Assembly (NCBI GenBank): GCA_035539855.1
Contig: DATLHO010000213.1
Coordinates: 1 to 43,525 of the forward strand
Source: DATLHO01 sp035539855
Lineage (GTDB): Bacteria > Bacteroidota > Ignavibacteria > OLB7
DNA length: 43,525 bases
Direction of reading: 5' to 3'
A program made the position numbers and the translations under genes. Below the pieces are notes generated by a model, which did not search any database, was not told the origin of the DNA, and saw only the letters and a program-made list of their open reading frames with translations. Below, one piece after another: positions 6,928-16,666 of the stretch. Positions within the stretch are counted from its first letter, which is position 1. Each line of letters starts with the position of its first letter.

Positions 6928-8763
6928 ATGCTGGGTCCTCTCTTCTCGCGCCGCGCCGCGGTGCGTCTGGCATTGAGTGCCGTCGCCGTTGTCTCGGCGA
7001 CCGCGTTCTGCCATGCGCAGGGGCTCGGGCTGCCGGACCCCTCGATCCCTGATGCGTCGCTTCCGGAGGCGTCGGGTGTGCGTGTCTCCGGCTCGCTTAC
7101 GGTCACCGCGGATTTCTACGGCTACGATGCCTCGCCCGATTCCGCGCAGAAGGGCCGTCGGCCAGCGCAGCTCTACCGCTTCATGTTCACCCCCACGATC
7201 GATTTCGGCGGTGACTTCTCGCTGCCGATCAACCTGAACTTCCTCACGCCCGAGACCAACACGATGACGCCGGCGGTCCCGTCGCCGTCGCTGCCGCAGA
7301 TCCTGCAAAACCCCGCGAACGCCTTCGGACTGTCGAGCATCACGCCACGATTGAAGTGGGCGCAGTTCCACCTCGGCAGCCATCAGCCGCAGTACTCGCA
7401 ACTGACCGCCGGTGACCAGCCGCTCTTCGGCGCCGGCTTCGATCTGACTCCCGGTGATTTTCGTCTCTCCGCGTCGGCCGGCGCGACACAGCGCGCGGTC
7501 GCGCCGGACACGGCGCTGGCGGCGCCCGGAGCTTTCCGTCGCGACCAGTACATGGCACGCATCGGCTGGGGTCGCGAGGGCGGCTCCATGATCAGTCTCA
7601 ATGCGGTCTATGCCCGCGACGATCGCTCGTCGATCTCCAGCGACATCGTACGCATCGCGCCGGAGCGACGGCTCGTCGAGGATACCTCCGTCGTCGTTCC
7701 GCCGGACACGCTGCGGCTGCGCGCGGTCGAGGGTGTCGTGGCATCGCTCAGTGCAAAGGCGGTGCTGCTCGAGGGGATCGATCTCTCGGGCGAGGCCGCG
7801 GTCTCGAGCTACACGCGCGACCTCACGGCCGACGTGATGGAGGTGAAGGACAATCCGCTCGGCTCGCTTCTGACGACGCGGGCCTCGACGCGCTTCGACG
7901 CCGGCGGCAACGCGGCGCTCACCGCGTCGTTCCCGACATGGGGCGTGAAGCTCTCCGGACTGTACCTCGGCGCGGGCTTCGTTCCGATCGGCTACGCCTT
8001 CGCGCAGGCCGACCGGCTCGAGATCTCGGTGGCGCCGTACGTCAATCTCTTCGAGAGTGCGCTGCGGCTTCGCGGCTCCATCGGCCAGCGCGTCAACAAC
8101 CTCTCGAGTACGGCGGGGGAGACCGCGCGACACCTCATCGGCTCCGCCGGCGTCGACGCCACGATCGGCGATGCGCTCAGCATCTCGGCGCAGTACTCGA
8201 ACTACGGCGTGCGCAACGATCAGGTCGGCGACACGCTCAAGGTCCAGAACGTCACGCAGTCGTTGAGTATCGATCCGACGCTCACGCTGACGGGCTTCGG
8301 GGCCTCGCACACGCTGACGACGAGCCTCGCGCTCGACACCTACGACGACTACAACGTCCTGACCGGCGCGCAGAGCTCCAACGACACGCGCACGGCACTC
8401 GCGTCGTACACGGCCAACTTCGACTCCATCCCCCTGAACCTCGGACTGATCGCGAGCTACATCGAGAACCGCCTGTTCGAGGGCGACCTCATCGTTCGCA
8501 GCATCGGCATCAACGCCGGCTACGCGCTGTTCGACCGCGCGGTCGAGCCGCGCGCATCGATCACGTTCGGCAGCAGCACGTTCGGCGCCGCGCCGAGCGA
8601 CGCGCAGATGTTCTTCAAGGCCGGCGTGCGACTGCGCGCCGGCGAGCTCGTCGGCGTCACGATCGACGTCGGCTCGAACCAGTACGAGTACGGCGATCCG
8701 ATCCCCCGCGGCGCCTCCTTCGGCGAGACGCTCGCGCAGATCTCGCTGACGACCCAGTTCTGA
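6928..8763 (+). CDS. Large outer-membrane beta-barrel protein of the surface operon
   Basis: A 611-residue exported protein. The start at 6928 gives a clean signal peptide (MLGPLFSRRAAVRLALSAVAVVSATAFCHAQ). After a Pro/Ser-rich stretch, the rest is alternating polar/hydrophobic strands with aromatic girdle residues (for example LYRFMFTPTIDF, KLSGLYLGAGFVPIGYAF, LEISVAPYVNLF). It ends in ISLTTQF with a C-terminal Phe, typical of outer-membrane barrels. No TonB box, plug or OmpA domain is visible, and it is longer than PorP/SprF-type barrels (about 300 residues). I do not recognise a named family. It is first in an operon with two exported adhesin-like proteins (36 nt and 6 nt gaps). By analogy with SprF-SprB pairs it could help display or anchor them; that is inference. 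Confidence 0.75.
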   Translation: MLGPLFSRRAAVRLALSAVAVVSATAFCHAQGLGLPDPSIPDASLPEASGVRVSGSLTVTADFYGYDASPDSAQKGRRPAQLYRFMFTPTIDFGGDFSLPINLNFLTPETNTMTPAVPSPSLPQILQNPANAFGLSSITPRLKWAQFHLGSHQPQYSQLTAGDQPLFGAGFDLTPGDFRLSASAGATQRAVAPDTALAAPGAFRRDQYMARIGWGREGGSMISLNAVYARDDRSSISSDIVRIAPERRLVEDTSVVVPPDTLRLRAVEGVVASLSAKAVLLEGIDLSGEAAVSSYTRDLTADVMEVKDNPLGSLLTTRASTRFDAGGNAALTASFPTWGVKLSGLYLGAGFVPIGYAFAQADRLEISVAPYVNLFESALRLRGSIGQRVNNLSSTAGETARHLIGSAGVDATIGDALSISAQYSNYGVRNDQVGDTLKVQNVTQSLSIDPTLTLTGFGASHTLTTSLALDTYDDYNVLTGAQSSNDTRTALASYTANFDSIPLNLGLIASYIENRLFEGDLIVRSIGINAGYALFDRAVEPRASITFGSSTFGAAPSDAQMFFKAGVRLRAGELVGVTIDVGSNQYEYGDPIPRGASFGETLAQISLTTQF

Positions 8764-8799
8764 CATGACGACACGCCGACTCTCTACCCCGGAAGCGCC

Positions 8800-10941
8800 A
8801 TGAGTTCTTCGATTCGACTGCTGCTGGCGATGCTCCTCGTCGCGGCCTCCGCGATCTGTGCCCAGGCGCAGACGCTGCGGGTGACGCTCAACGTGAGCTC
8901 GCAACCGGATCCCTACCTCTCGACCTGGTCGTCGAAGCGCGAGGTCGCGATCGTCACCGTCACCAACCCCGGCAGCGCTCCGGTCGACGCGAAGTTCGAC
9001 TGTCGACTGAGCATCGGCGGCGAGCTGCAGGCGAGCACGAACCCGTCGCGCATGCGGGTGATCTCGATTCCACCCGGCACGACGCAGTACTACGGCGAGG
9101 ACCTCGTCCCGCCGACCGCCGTCGACTATGTCGGGAGCGGCGATCGCACCGCGCTACGCACGGGACGACTCCCGGCGGGCGTCTACACGTTCTGCGTCGC
9201 GCTTCTCGACGCGAAGTCGCTGCAGCGGATCACCGAGCCGGTCTGCCGCACGTTCACCATCGTCAGCTACACGAGCCCGATCCCGATCGAGCCCGCCGAC
9301 CGCGCGACCGTCGCGCGCGGGAAGTCTCCGCTGTTCAAGTGGGTCCCCGTGCAGCCGAAGCCCGCGACGCGCGTGAGCTACCGGCTCGTCGTCTTCGAGG
9401 TGCTCGCCGGCCAGTCGCCGACGACCGCCTTCCGCAGCAATCGGCCGATCATCGACCAGGACGGTCTCACCGCGACGCAGATGCTCTGGCCCGCAGATCA
9501 CGAGCGACCCGTCGAGGGGCGCAGCTACGTCTGGGGCGTGATCGCGACCGACGCCGAGGGCAAGCGCATCGGCGAGCCCAACGACGGCGTCGGCGGACCG
9601 GTATCGTTCACGGTCGCGGGCACCGAGAGCGGAGGAACGACGCCGCCCCGGAATCCGCGCGATGTCTCGTCCGGCGGCGGAGGAGGCGGCGGCGACCAGG
9701 GCGGTGGGGGATCGGGCGGCAGCGGAACCGGCGGCAGCGGCGGTGGCGGCGGCGGAAACGCCGGCAGCGGCGACGCCCGGCCCGTCGTCCCGACGACCGG
9801 CACGCCGTTCACGAGCGGACTCGGTCGTCCCACGTCGGCCCGCAAGCTCGTGGGAACCAATCCTGCCGACGGCGCGCGCATCGAGGTCGATGCCGAGCGG
9901 CCGACGTTCCGGTGGGAGTGGCAGGGGGATGCTCCGAAGGTGCGTCACTACGACGTAGAAGTGCGACGCGCCGAGGACAGGACCGGGCGCGCGGTCCGCG
10001 TCACCGGTACGGAGATGGGCTGGCCTGCGACGCTCGAGTTCCGCGAGGGCGGCTACGCGTGGCGCGTAACGGCGATCGGCGAGGACGGCAATCCCGCGGG
10101 AGAGACCGGGTGGATGGCGTTCTCGGTCGTCGGCAATCAGTACGACATCGACCTGATCATCGACAGCGTCCTCTGCGGTCCGAAGCCCGGCACCTATCTG
10201 TTCTACGGTCGCATCGTCAACCAGGGCACCGCCCAGGTCACGCTCAATTCGGCCGCGGACATCTATTCGTGGTTCGCGGGCGGACCGAATCCCAACCTCG
10301 TGCTGAACCTCACGACGCCGTCGACCTACGCGGTGCCGATCCCGCCGAGCACGACCCAGTTGCTCATCGGGACGCTCACCGGTCCGGCCACGGTGCTCAC
10401 CGGCATCTACGTGATCACCAAGCCGATCTCGGGTCCGGACATCACGGAGTTCGAGCCCGGCGACTCGCTACCGAAGTGCATCTGCGACAAGTGCGAGCTC
10501 ATCAAGATCGACACGTCCGGAGGGTCCATCAAGCTCGACCCCACAACCGGCGACCTGACGATCACGCAGCCGCTGATCACCTCTCCCGATCCTCTGAAGA
10601 CGCTCATCGCCGAGGTCATCTACGTGCGGTGGCATCCGGCGGACCCGCGGTGCATTCCCTGCAACAAGAACCAGAAGGACTGGGGCGCGCTGCTCTCGGC
10701 CGTCTACACGTCGAACGCGAGTCCGGTGCCCGGGGTGCTCACGAGCAACGCGGCGAGCTGGACGATGACGTCGCCGCAGAGCACGACGAGCGGCACCGCG
10801 ACGTTCACGATCGGACTTCCCTCGCTGCTCGACTGCTGCAAGATGACCGGGCGGGTCTGCATCCGCTACCGGTTCAACCTGCAGTCGTCCGACGGCAAGG
10901 ACTGCTACCAGTGCGATCGCGTCATCTGCTATTCCTTCTGA
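8800..10941 (+). CDS. Exported protein with Gly-rich linker and ten-cysteine C-terminal module
   Basis: A 713-residue protein with a signal peptide (ends AICAQAQ, about residue 24). Residues about 25-285 look like beta-sandwich repeats, including a segment with FKWVPVQ and SYRLVVFEVLAG, similar to Ig/Fn3-like domains. Residues about 287-326 are a low-complexity Gly/Ser linker. A second copy of the FRWEWQGDAPKVRHYDVEV-type domain follows (about 350-450). The last ~150 residues form a Cys-rich module: CDKC (C562, C565), CIPC, DCC, RVC, CYQC and a final VIC ending at YSF. The same cysteine pattern is near the end of the next protein. There is no T9SS type A tail. It is the middle gene of a tight operon, probably surface-exposed, with unknown function. 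Confidence 0.75.
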   Translation: MSSSIRLLLAMLLVAASAICAQAQTLRVTLNVSSQPDPYLSTWSSKREVAIVTVTNPGSAPVDAKFDCRLSIGGELQASTNPSRMRVISIPPGTTQYYGEDLVPPTAVDYVGSGDRTALRTGRLPAGVYTFCVALLDAKSLQRITEPVCRTFTIVSYTSPIPIEPADRATVARGKSPLFKWVPVQPKPATRVSYRLVVFEVLAGQSPTTAFRSNRPIIDQDGLTATQMLWPADHERPVEGRSYVWGVIATDAEGKRIGEPNDGVGGPVSFTVAGTESGGTTPPRNPRDVSSGGGGGGGDQGGGGSGGSGTGGSGGGGGGNAGSGDARPVVPTTGTPFTSGLGRPTSARKLVGTNPADGARIEVDAERPTFRWEWQGDAPKVRHYDVEVRRAEDRTGRAVRVTGTEMGWPATLEFREGGYAWRVTAIGEDGNPAGETGWMAFSVVGNQYDIDLIIDSVLCGPKPGTYLFYGRIVNQGTAQVTLNSAADIYSWFAGGPNPNLVLNLTTPSTYAVPIPPSTTQLLIGTLTGPATVLTGIYVITKPISGPDITEFEPGDSLPKCICDKCELIKIDTSGGSIKLDPTTGDLTITQPLITSPDPLKTLIAEVIYVRWHPADPRCIPCNKNQKDWGALLSAVYTSNASPVPGVLTSNAASWTMTSPQSTTSGTATFTIGLPSLLDCCKMTGRVCIRYRFNLQSSDGKDCYQCDRVICYSF

Positions 10942-10947
10942 TCCATC

Positions 10948-13900
10948 ATGCACAGACCACACATGAAGCCGATTCTCGCTCTCCTGGTCCTCGCGTGCGT
11001 GATGATGTTCGCAGGAACCGCACACGCGCAATCGACCCTCGCCTGCTGTCCCGAGTTCAAGCTCAAGCTGGGGGAGGCTCCCTGCGAGCGCGAGCAGCCG
11101 TCCGGGGGAACGGGCGACAACCCGTCGCACGGTCGCGACGAGAGTCTCTGCCGCAACAGCACCAGCACGTTGATGGTGACGCCGAACGTCGTCGGGTACA
11201 CGTACTCCTGGACGATCTCCGGCACGAGCACCGGGACGATCACGCCGACCGGCAACCCGGTGACGGTGACCTGGGGCAACGGTACGACGGCGACCGTGAC
11301 GGTGACGATCACGAGCAACGCCGATCCGAGCTGCACGCAGACGATCACGCAGACCTTCACGCTGCGCCCGGGTCCGATCGCGCTGTTCACGATGCTCCCG
11401 AACGACACCGTCTGCGTCAACACGCCGGTGCAGTTCGCAAACGCGTCGATCGGCGGCACGACCTGGACGTGGAACTTCGGTGACGGCACGATCGTGACCG
11501 GCGGATCGAACCCGTCGCACGCGTACGGCTCCACCGGCACCTACGTCATCACGCTCACGGTGACGACGGTCTCCGGCAGCGGCCAGAGTCCGAACGGTGA
11601 GCCGGGCAAGCCGGAGTGTCCGTGCACGTCGGTCTTCCGCGACACGATCGTGGTGATCAACGGCAACGGACTGGCGATCATCGAGCAGGGGTGCAAGCGG
11701 ATGCTCTGCGCCGGCGACACGACGACGTACTGCTCGTCGGTCGCGTGCGGGCCGTACACGTGGACGGTCAACGGCGGAACGATCATCACGCCGAACCCGA
11801 GCACGCAGAACTGCATCTCGGTCGTCTGGAACTCGCCGCCGTCGAGCGGCTGGCCGTCGGTCTCGCTGAGCATTCCAGCAAGCTGCACCGGCACGTGCAG
11901 CAACAGCGCGACGGTCATCGCGCCGGTGGTCTATCCGAGCCTCAACATCGACGGACCGCTCGTCGCGTGCGTCGGATCGTCGACGACCTATTCGCTGCCG
12001 ACGCTGCCGGGCACTCTGTACTCGTGGTCGCTTCCGTCGGGAGGCGGCACGATCCAGGGTCCGAGCGGCAACAACGAGGGGATCACGGTGAACTGGGGCT
12101 CGACGCCGGGCACCTACGTCGTGCAGTGCGACTACTACAACCCGGTGACGAAGTGCGGCGGCTCGAGCACGCGGACGGTCGTGGTGAAGGATCGGTTCCA
12201 GATCTACGGCGCGCCCGCATCGTGTGTCGGCTGCACGGGATTCTACGGCACGTTCTCCGGCAACGCCATCTGGACGGTGACCGACCAGAGCCTCAACGTC
12301 GTCGCCGGTCCAACGGGACCGTCGGCCACGTTCAGCTACGTCTGGCCGGTGATTCCCGGAGCCGGCACCTACACGGTCACGGCCGTGCCGCAGGTGCCCG
12401 CGAACTTCTGCAACGCCTCGTCGTCGGTCACGGTCAACGTCGCGCCGGTGCCGGTACTGACGACGCCGGTCGGACCGCTCGTGGTCTGTCCCGGCTCGAC
12501 GCACTCGTACACGACGACGACCTCGATCCCGGGCATGCCGGTGCAGTGGACGGTGACGCCGTCCGGCTCCGCGACGATCGTTCCGACGGGCGCGGACAAC
12601 ACGACCGCGCAGATCACGTTCACCGGAACCGGTCCGTACACGATCATGGCGACGCAGCCGTGCGCCAACTGGTGCATCTCCGGAAGCTCGCCGCCCCTGA
12701 CGGTCAATCCCGTACCGCCGCCCGGACCGATCACGCCGAGCGGACCGGTCTGCATCGACGCGATCGTGAGCTACTCGATTCCGTCGCCCGTCGCGGGAGT
12801 CGCGTACACGTGGACGATCTCGCCCGCGGCCGCCGGCACGGTGCTCACCGGACAGGGAGGAGGCACCGTCAGCATTCAGTGGCACGGCGGGTCGATGACG
12901 CCGCCGACGATCACGGTGACCAACTGCTCCGGCAGCAGCACCTCGTCGCCGATCACGATCAACGTGCCCACGCCGATCTCGATCACGCCGAGCGGCACGC
13001 TCTGCGGACCGGGCGGCATGACGCTGACGGCTCCCGGCGGCCTGACCAACTACATGTGGTCGACGAGCTCGCCGACCCAGTCGATCAGCAACGTGAGCGC
13101 GCCCGGCACCTACACGGTCACCGCGCTGCAGAACGGGTGTCCGGTCAGCGCGAGCTACACGATCCCGATCTCGCCGCTGCAGGTGAACATCTATTCGCCG
13201 GGACCCTTCCTCTACTGCTACGGGCAGCCGATCAGCACGCCGCTGTTCTACTCGGTCATCGGCTCGCCGACGGTCTTCAACTGGCTGCACAACGGCAACC
13301 CTGCCGGCGCGGGCATGTCGTTCACCGCGACGCTTCCGGGCGTCTACACGCTGCAGGTCATCCAGAACGGATGCACCGCGACGTCGAACCCGATCGTCAT
13401 CGCGCAGGACTCGTGTGACACGTGCAAGCTCTCGAACATCGGCTCGATCGTCATCAACTCCCCGACGACCGGCACCTACTGCAACCCGGTGAGCTACTCG
13501 GCGACGTTCACGCCGGGCAACCCCGCGTTCACGTACTCGGCGATCATGTGGAACTTCGGCGACGGCGGCAGCGCCACCGGCGCCACGGCGACCCACAGCT
13601 ACGCGAACATCGGCATCTACGTGGTGACGGCGACGGTGGTGGTGACCGATCCGGTCACGGGGGAACAATGCCTCGTGCAGCAATCGGTATCGGTGACGAT
13701 ACCGACCGTGACGAACTTCATGTGGGCGGTCGGATGCGGCGTGATCACGCTCACGGACCTGACACAGACGATCAACACGAACCCGATCACCTCGTGGTCG
13801 TGGACGTCGTCGCCGTCGGGCACGTTCTCGAATCCGAACGCGCAGAATCCGACGCTCACGGTCACGAGCTCCGGCGCGTACACCGTGACGCTGACGACGG

Positions 13901-16476
13901 TGGCGGGTCCGTGCACGACCTCGCGCACGTACACGATCAACGTGACGCTGCCGTCGCCGCCGGCGATCTCGATGGCCCCGAACCCGGGATGCGTCTCGCA
14001 GCCGGTGGCGTTCTCGACTCCCGCGATCTCCGGCGGCACGTACAACTGGCAGTTCGGCGACAGCTACTTCTCGATGACGCAGTCGCCGTCGCACGCGTAC
14101 TCCTCGCCCGGCACCTTCATCGTCACGCTCACGGTGACCGACGCCAACGGCTGCACCGCGACCAACAGCGACACGATCACGATCAACCCGCTGCCGTCGG
14201 TGACGGTCGCGCCGCAGACGATCGCGATCTGTCCCGGAACGACCACGCCACTGACCGCCTCCGGCTGTGCGTCGTGCACGTACCAGTGGTACCATAACGG
14301 CGCGCAGATACCGAGCGCGACGAACAACCCGTACAACGCGACACTGCCCGGATCGTACTACGTCGTCGCGACGAGCACGACGACCGGCTGCGCGGTGCCG
14401 TCTGATACCGCCGTCGTCACGCTGCTGGCGGCTCCGATCGCGAAGATCATCGGCGCCTCGGCCTTCTGCTACGGACCCGGCGGCGTGACCGGACACACGC
14501 TCAGCAACTACTATGGCGCGAACCCGGGGTACAACTATCTCTGGACCTCGAGCAGCGGCGACATCGTGCTGACGCAGCCGACCCAGGGGGTCACCGGACT
14601 GCAGGTGACGAACCCGTCGCCCGCGCCGTTCTACCACGTGTTCCTGACCGTCACCGATCCGGCGACCGGATGCTCGTCGAGCGACACGCTCTGCGTCTTC
14701 CCGTCGCGCAAGCCCAACGTCACGGTGACCGGTGGAGGCTGCGCGGGGATTCCGCACACGCTCACCGCCGTCGCGACGCCGGCGGCCGGACCGTACGCGT
14801 ACACCTGGAGCACCGGCGAGACGACGCCGTCGATCACGACGACGATCGCCGGCATGTACTCGGTGCTCGTGACCAACCTCACGACCGGATGCAGCGACGT
14901 CGGCTTCGCAGCCATCACGCCCGGACCCGACCTGAGTCTGTTCCCGGCCGGCTGCGACACGCTCTGCACCAACGGCTCCGACACCGTGATGGTGCCGCTG
15001 CCGATCAACCCGCCGACGCTCGGCGCCTACACGATCCAGTGGTACGACAACGGCAATCCGATTCCGGGCGCGACCACGTGGCAGCTCCCGGTGCAGGGCA
15101 CGCCGCCGCTGGCTCCGGGACTCCACAACCTGTCGATCATCGTCAGCGGACCGGCTCCGTCGACGTGCACCGACACGGCCGGCTCGGTCGCGATCTTCGT
15201 CAAGACGTGCGACACGTGCGGCTGCGACGGCAATACGATCGGTGAGGTGGAGTACGCGATCGGCGCATCGAGCGAATACCTGCCGGTGCCGGGCAACGGC
15301 TCGCTGCCGCAGACGATCAAGTGCGATTCGCTCAAGCTGAAGGCGGCATTCAGTTGCCCGCAGCCGTGCACGAGCCAGATCGTGATGAAGCTCTACGACA
15401 ACGCGTGGACGCTCCTGCAGACGCAGACCGGCTCCCCCGCGACGTTCGTGACGCTGCCCGGCATGAGCGGAGCGTACTCGATCGTGATCATCGGCATCTG
15501 CGGCGGCGACACGTGCGACATCGACACGATCCGCGTGAAGATCGACTGTCCGCCGGAGCCTCCGTGCTCGGTCTGTCCTCCGGAGTTCAAGAAGCAGCTC
15601 TCAGTGGTGGTGACGCCGAAGCCGATGACGCTGGTATCGATCGGCGGCACGCCGTTCAACCAGGTCGACGCGGCGGTGCAGTTCAACCTCGGGACGCTGC
15701 AGTTGCTGTCGGTGGCGGCGAACATCGAGAGCATCACGCTCGATCCGGGATACAGGGATTGCATCACGTGCGACAACCGGCCGGCGGGCTGGGGGAGCAT
15801 CACCGGCACGCCGCTCGGCGGGATCAACCCGGTGAACGTCGGACTCGCAGGCGATCCGCTTGCGACCGACAACAGCTTCCTGAACCCGCGCGAGGTGCTC
15901 TGGGCGAGCGCGACGCCGTTCACGCTCAACCCCGGAAGCACGACGCTGAGCTTCTTCCTGCCGGCACTGGCGAACGTGCCGTGCTGCGAGCTCAAGGGCC
16001 GCATCTGCGTGCGCTTCTACTTCCGCGACGTCAACTGCAAGGTGTGCGACACGCTCATCTGCTTCGAGTTCGGCAAGCCGCCGGTCGAGACCAAGTGCGA
16101 CTGCGGAAAGTGGAAGGGCGTGACGTTCACCAAGAAGGCGATCGACCCGCTGCCGAACGACGACGACGTGACGTTCTCGAAGGCGGCCGCGGCGAACATC
16201 GCGCTGCCGACGACGCTGGCCTGCGGCGCGACCTTCAGCGTCGCGAAGAACCAGGCGTTCACGTTCACGAGCGCCTACAACTGCACCGGACCGGATTGCG
16301 ACGCGAAGTACTCGTGGACGCTGACGAAGGTCGGCGGCGGCGGCTCTCCGCAGTCCGGCACCGGCGCGACCGCATCGATCGGCGGCCTGCCCGCGGGCAC
16401 CTACACGCTGACGATCAGCGCGACCTGCGGATCGGTCAAGTGCGAGCCGTGCGTGATTACGGTGAAGGTGGGGTAG
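10948..16476 (+). CDS. Giant PKD/Ig-like repeat surface protein with ten-cysteine module
   Basis: A 1,842-residue exported protein. The signal peptide is best from the second Met (10963, MKPILALLVLACVMMFAGTAHAQ); 10948 is kept as the outer limit and no clear ribosome binding site decides. The body is Thr/Ser/Pro/Gly-rich. It includes PKD domains with WNFGDG or equivalent motifs near residues 145-220, 850-930 and 1020-1090, and many Ig-like repeats with CPG or CAGD openings and WYHNGAQIP-type strands. Residues about 1540-1711 repeat the ten-Cys module of the upstream protein. CPEFK occurs both at the mature N-terminus and in CPPEFKKQL (about 1543). A final ~130 residues are Cys-rich (CDCGKW, CEPC). 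There is no type A T9SS tail and no gliding-type B signature I recognise. It is likely a large adhesin or matrix protein displayed on the cell surface. A hairpin follows the stop. Confidence 0.85.
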   Translation: MHRPHMKPILALLVLACVMMFAGTAHAQSTLACCPEFKLKLGEAPCEREQPSGGTGDNPSHGRDESLCRNSTSTLMVTPNVVGYTYSWTISGTSTGTITPTGNPVTVTWGNGTTATVTVTITSNADPSCTQTITQTFTLRPGPIALFTMLPNDTVCVNTPVQFANASIGGTTWTWNFGDGTIVTGGSNPSHAYGSTGTYVITLTVTTVSGSGQSPNGEPGKPECPCTSVFRDTIVVINGNGLAIIEQGCKRMLCAGDTTTYCSSVACGPYTWTVNGGTIITPNPSTQNCISVVWNSPPSSGWPSVSLSIPASCTGTCSNSATVIAPVVYPSLNIDGPLVACVGSSTTYSLPTLPGTLYSWSLPSGGGTIQGPSGNNEGITVNWGSTPGTYVVQCDYYNPVTKCGGSSTRTVVVKDRFQIYGAPASCVGCTGFYGTFSGNAIWTVTDQSLNVVAGPTGPSATFSYVWPVIPGAGTYTVTAVPQVPANFCNASSSVTVNVAPVPVLTTPVGPLVVCPGSTHSYTTTTSIPGMPVQWTVTPSGSATIVPTGADNTTAQITFTGTGPYTIMATQPCANWCISGSSPPLTVNPVPPPGPITPSGPVCIDAIVSYSIPSPVAGVAYTWTISPAAAGTVLTGQGGGTVSIQWHGGSMTPPTITVTNCSGSSTSSPITINVPTPISITPSGTLCGPGGMTLTAPGGLTNYMWSTSSPTQSISNVSAPGTYTVTALQNGCPVSASYTIPISPLQVNIYSPGPFLYCYGQPISTPLFYSVIGSPTVFNWLHNGNPAGAGMSFTATLPGVYTLQVIQNGCTATSNPIVIAQDSCDTCKLSNIGSIVINSPTTGTYCNPVSYSATFTPGNPAFTYSAIMWNFGDGGSATGATATHSYANIGIYVVTATVVVTDPVTGEQCLVQQSVSVTIPTVTNFMWAVGCGVITLTDLTQTINTNPITSWSWTSSPSGTFSNPNAQNPTLTVTSSGAYTVTLTTVAGPCTTSRTYTINVTLPSPPAISMAPNPGCVSQPVAFSTPAISGGTYNWQFGDSYFSMTQSPSHAYSSPGTFIVTLTVTDANGCTATNSDTITINPLPSVTVAPQTIAICPGTTTPLTASGCASCTYQWYHNGAQIPSATNNPYNATLPGSYYVVATSTTTGCAVPSDTAVVTLLAAPIAKIIGASAFCYGPGGVTGHTLSNYYGANPGYNYLWTSSSGDIVLTQPTQGVTGLQVTNPSPAPFYHVFLTVTDPATGCSSSDTLCVFPSRKPNVTVTGGGCAGIPHTLTAVATPAAGPYAYTWSTGETTPSITTTIAGMYSVLVTNLTTGCSDVGFAAITPGPDLSLFPAGCDTLCTNGSDTVMVPLPINPPTLGAYTIQWYDNGNPIPGATTWQLPVQGTPPLAPGLHNLSIIVSGPAPSTCTDTAGSVAIFVKTCDTCGCDGNTIGEVEYAIGASSEYLPVPGNGSLPQTIKCDSLKLKAAFSCPQPCTSQIVMKLYDNAWTLLQTQTGSPATFVTLPGMSGAYSIVIIGICGGDTCDIDTIRVKIDCPPEPPCSVCPPEFKKQLSVVVTPKPMTLVSIGGTPFNQVDAAVQFNLGTLQLLSVAANIESITLDPGYRDCITCDNRPAGWGSITGTPLGGINPVNVGLAGDPLATDNSFLNPREVLWASATPFTLNPGSTTLSFFLPALANVPCCELKGRICVRFYFRDVNCKVCDTLICFEFGKPPVETKCDCGKWKGVTFTKKAIDPLPNDDDVTFSKAAAANIALPTTLACGATFSVAKNQAFTFTSAYNCTGPDCDAKYSWTLTKVGGGGSPQSGTGATASIGGLPAGTYTLTISATCGSVKCEPCVITVKVG

Positions 16477-16483
16477 GCTCTTT

Positions 16484-16502
16484 CCCCTCTCATGGAGAGG
16501 GG
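16484..16502 (+). terminator. Hairpin after the PKD protein gene
   Basis: A perfect 8-bp stem CCCCTCTC/GAGAGGGG with an ATG loop starts 8 nt after the stop codon. There is no T-run after it, but position and strength suggest a transcription end between the two convergent genes here. Confidence 0.5.
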
Positions 16503-16506
16503 GGTC

Positions 16507-16628
16507 ACGTCATCCTCAAGTGAGCGAAGCGAGCGCGGGGATCTTTCTTCGGCGGTAGCCGTGCCGGACGGTACCGCTACCGCGGAAGAAAGATCCCCGA
16601 ACTCGCTTCGCTCGTTCAAGGATGACGT
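16507..16628. repeat. Long imperfect palindromic repeat, copy 1
   Basis: About 60-bp arms starting ACGTCATCCT and ending AGGATGACGT are reverse complements of each other with only a few mismatches. They contain GAGCGAAGCGAG, GGGGATCTTTCTTC and GCGGTAGC on the left and their complements on the right. The element lies between two convergent genes and can fold into a very long hairpin. A second copy of the same design is at 31035-31164. Short reading frames inside it arise from the palindrome and are not genes. It is a member of the widespread class of intergenic repeats with GTCATCC...GCGAAGCG...GGATCT motifs. Confidence 0.85.
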
Positions 16629-16666
16629 TGTCGCGGTCGTGGTCGGGAGAAGAGCTCCCGCACCGC

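Noticed and set aside
6355..8904. An 849-residue minus-strand frame
   Set aside because: Runs across a promoter, a repeat-like region and the antisense of a barrel gene; no signal peptide or domain.
10468..15126. A 1,552-residue open frame on the minus strand opposite the PKD gene
   Set aside because: Its composition is Arg/Asp/Val-rich without any domain, a product of high-G+C third-position bias antisense to a gene with signal peptide and PKD motifs.
16507..16628. Insertion sequence or transposon ends
   Set aside because: No transposase gene is present and the whole element is palindrome; it fits a short non-coding repeat better.
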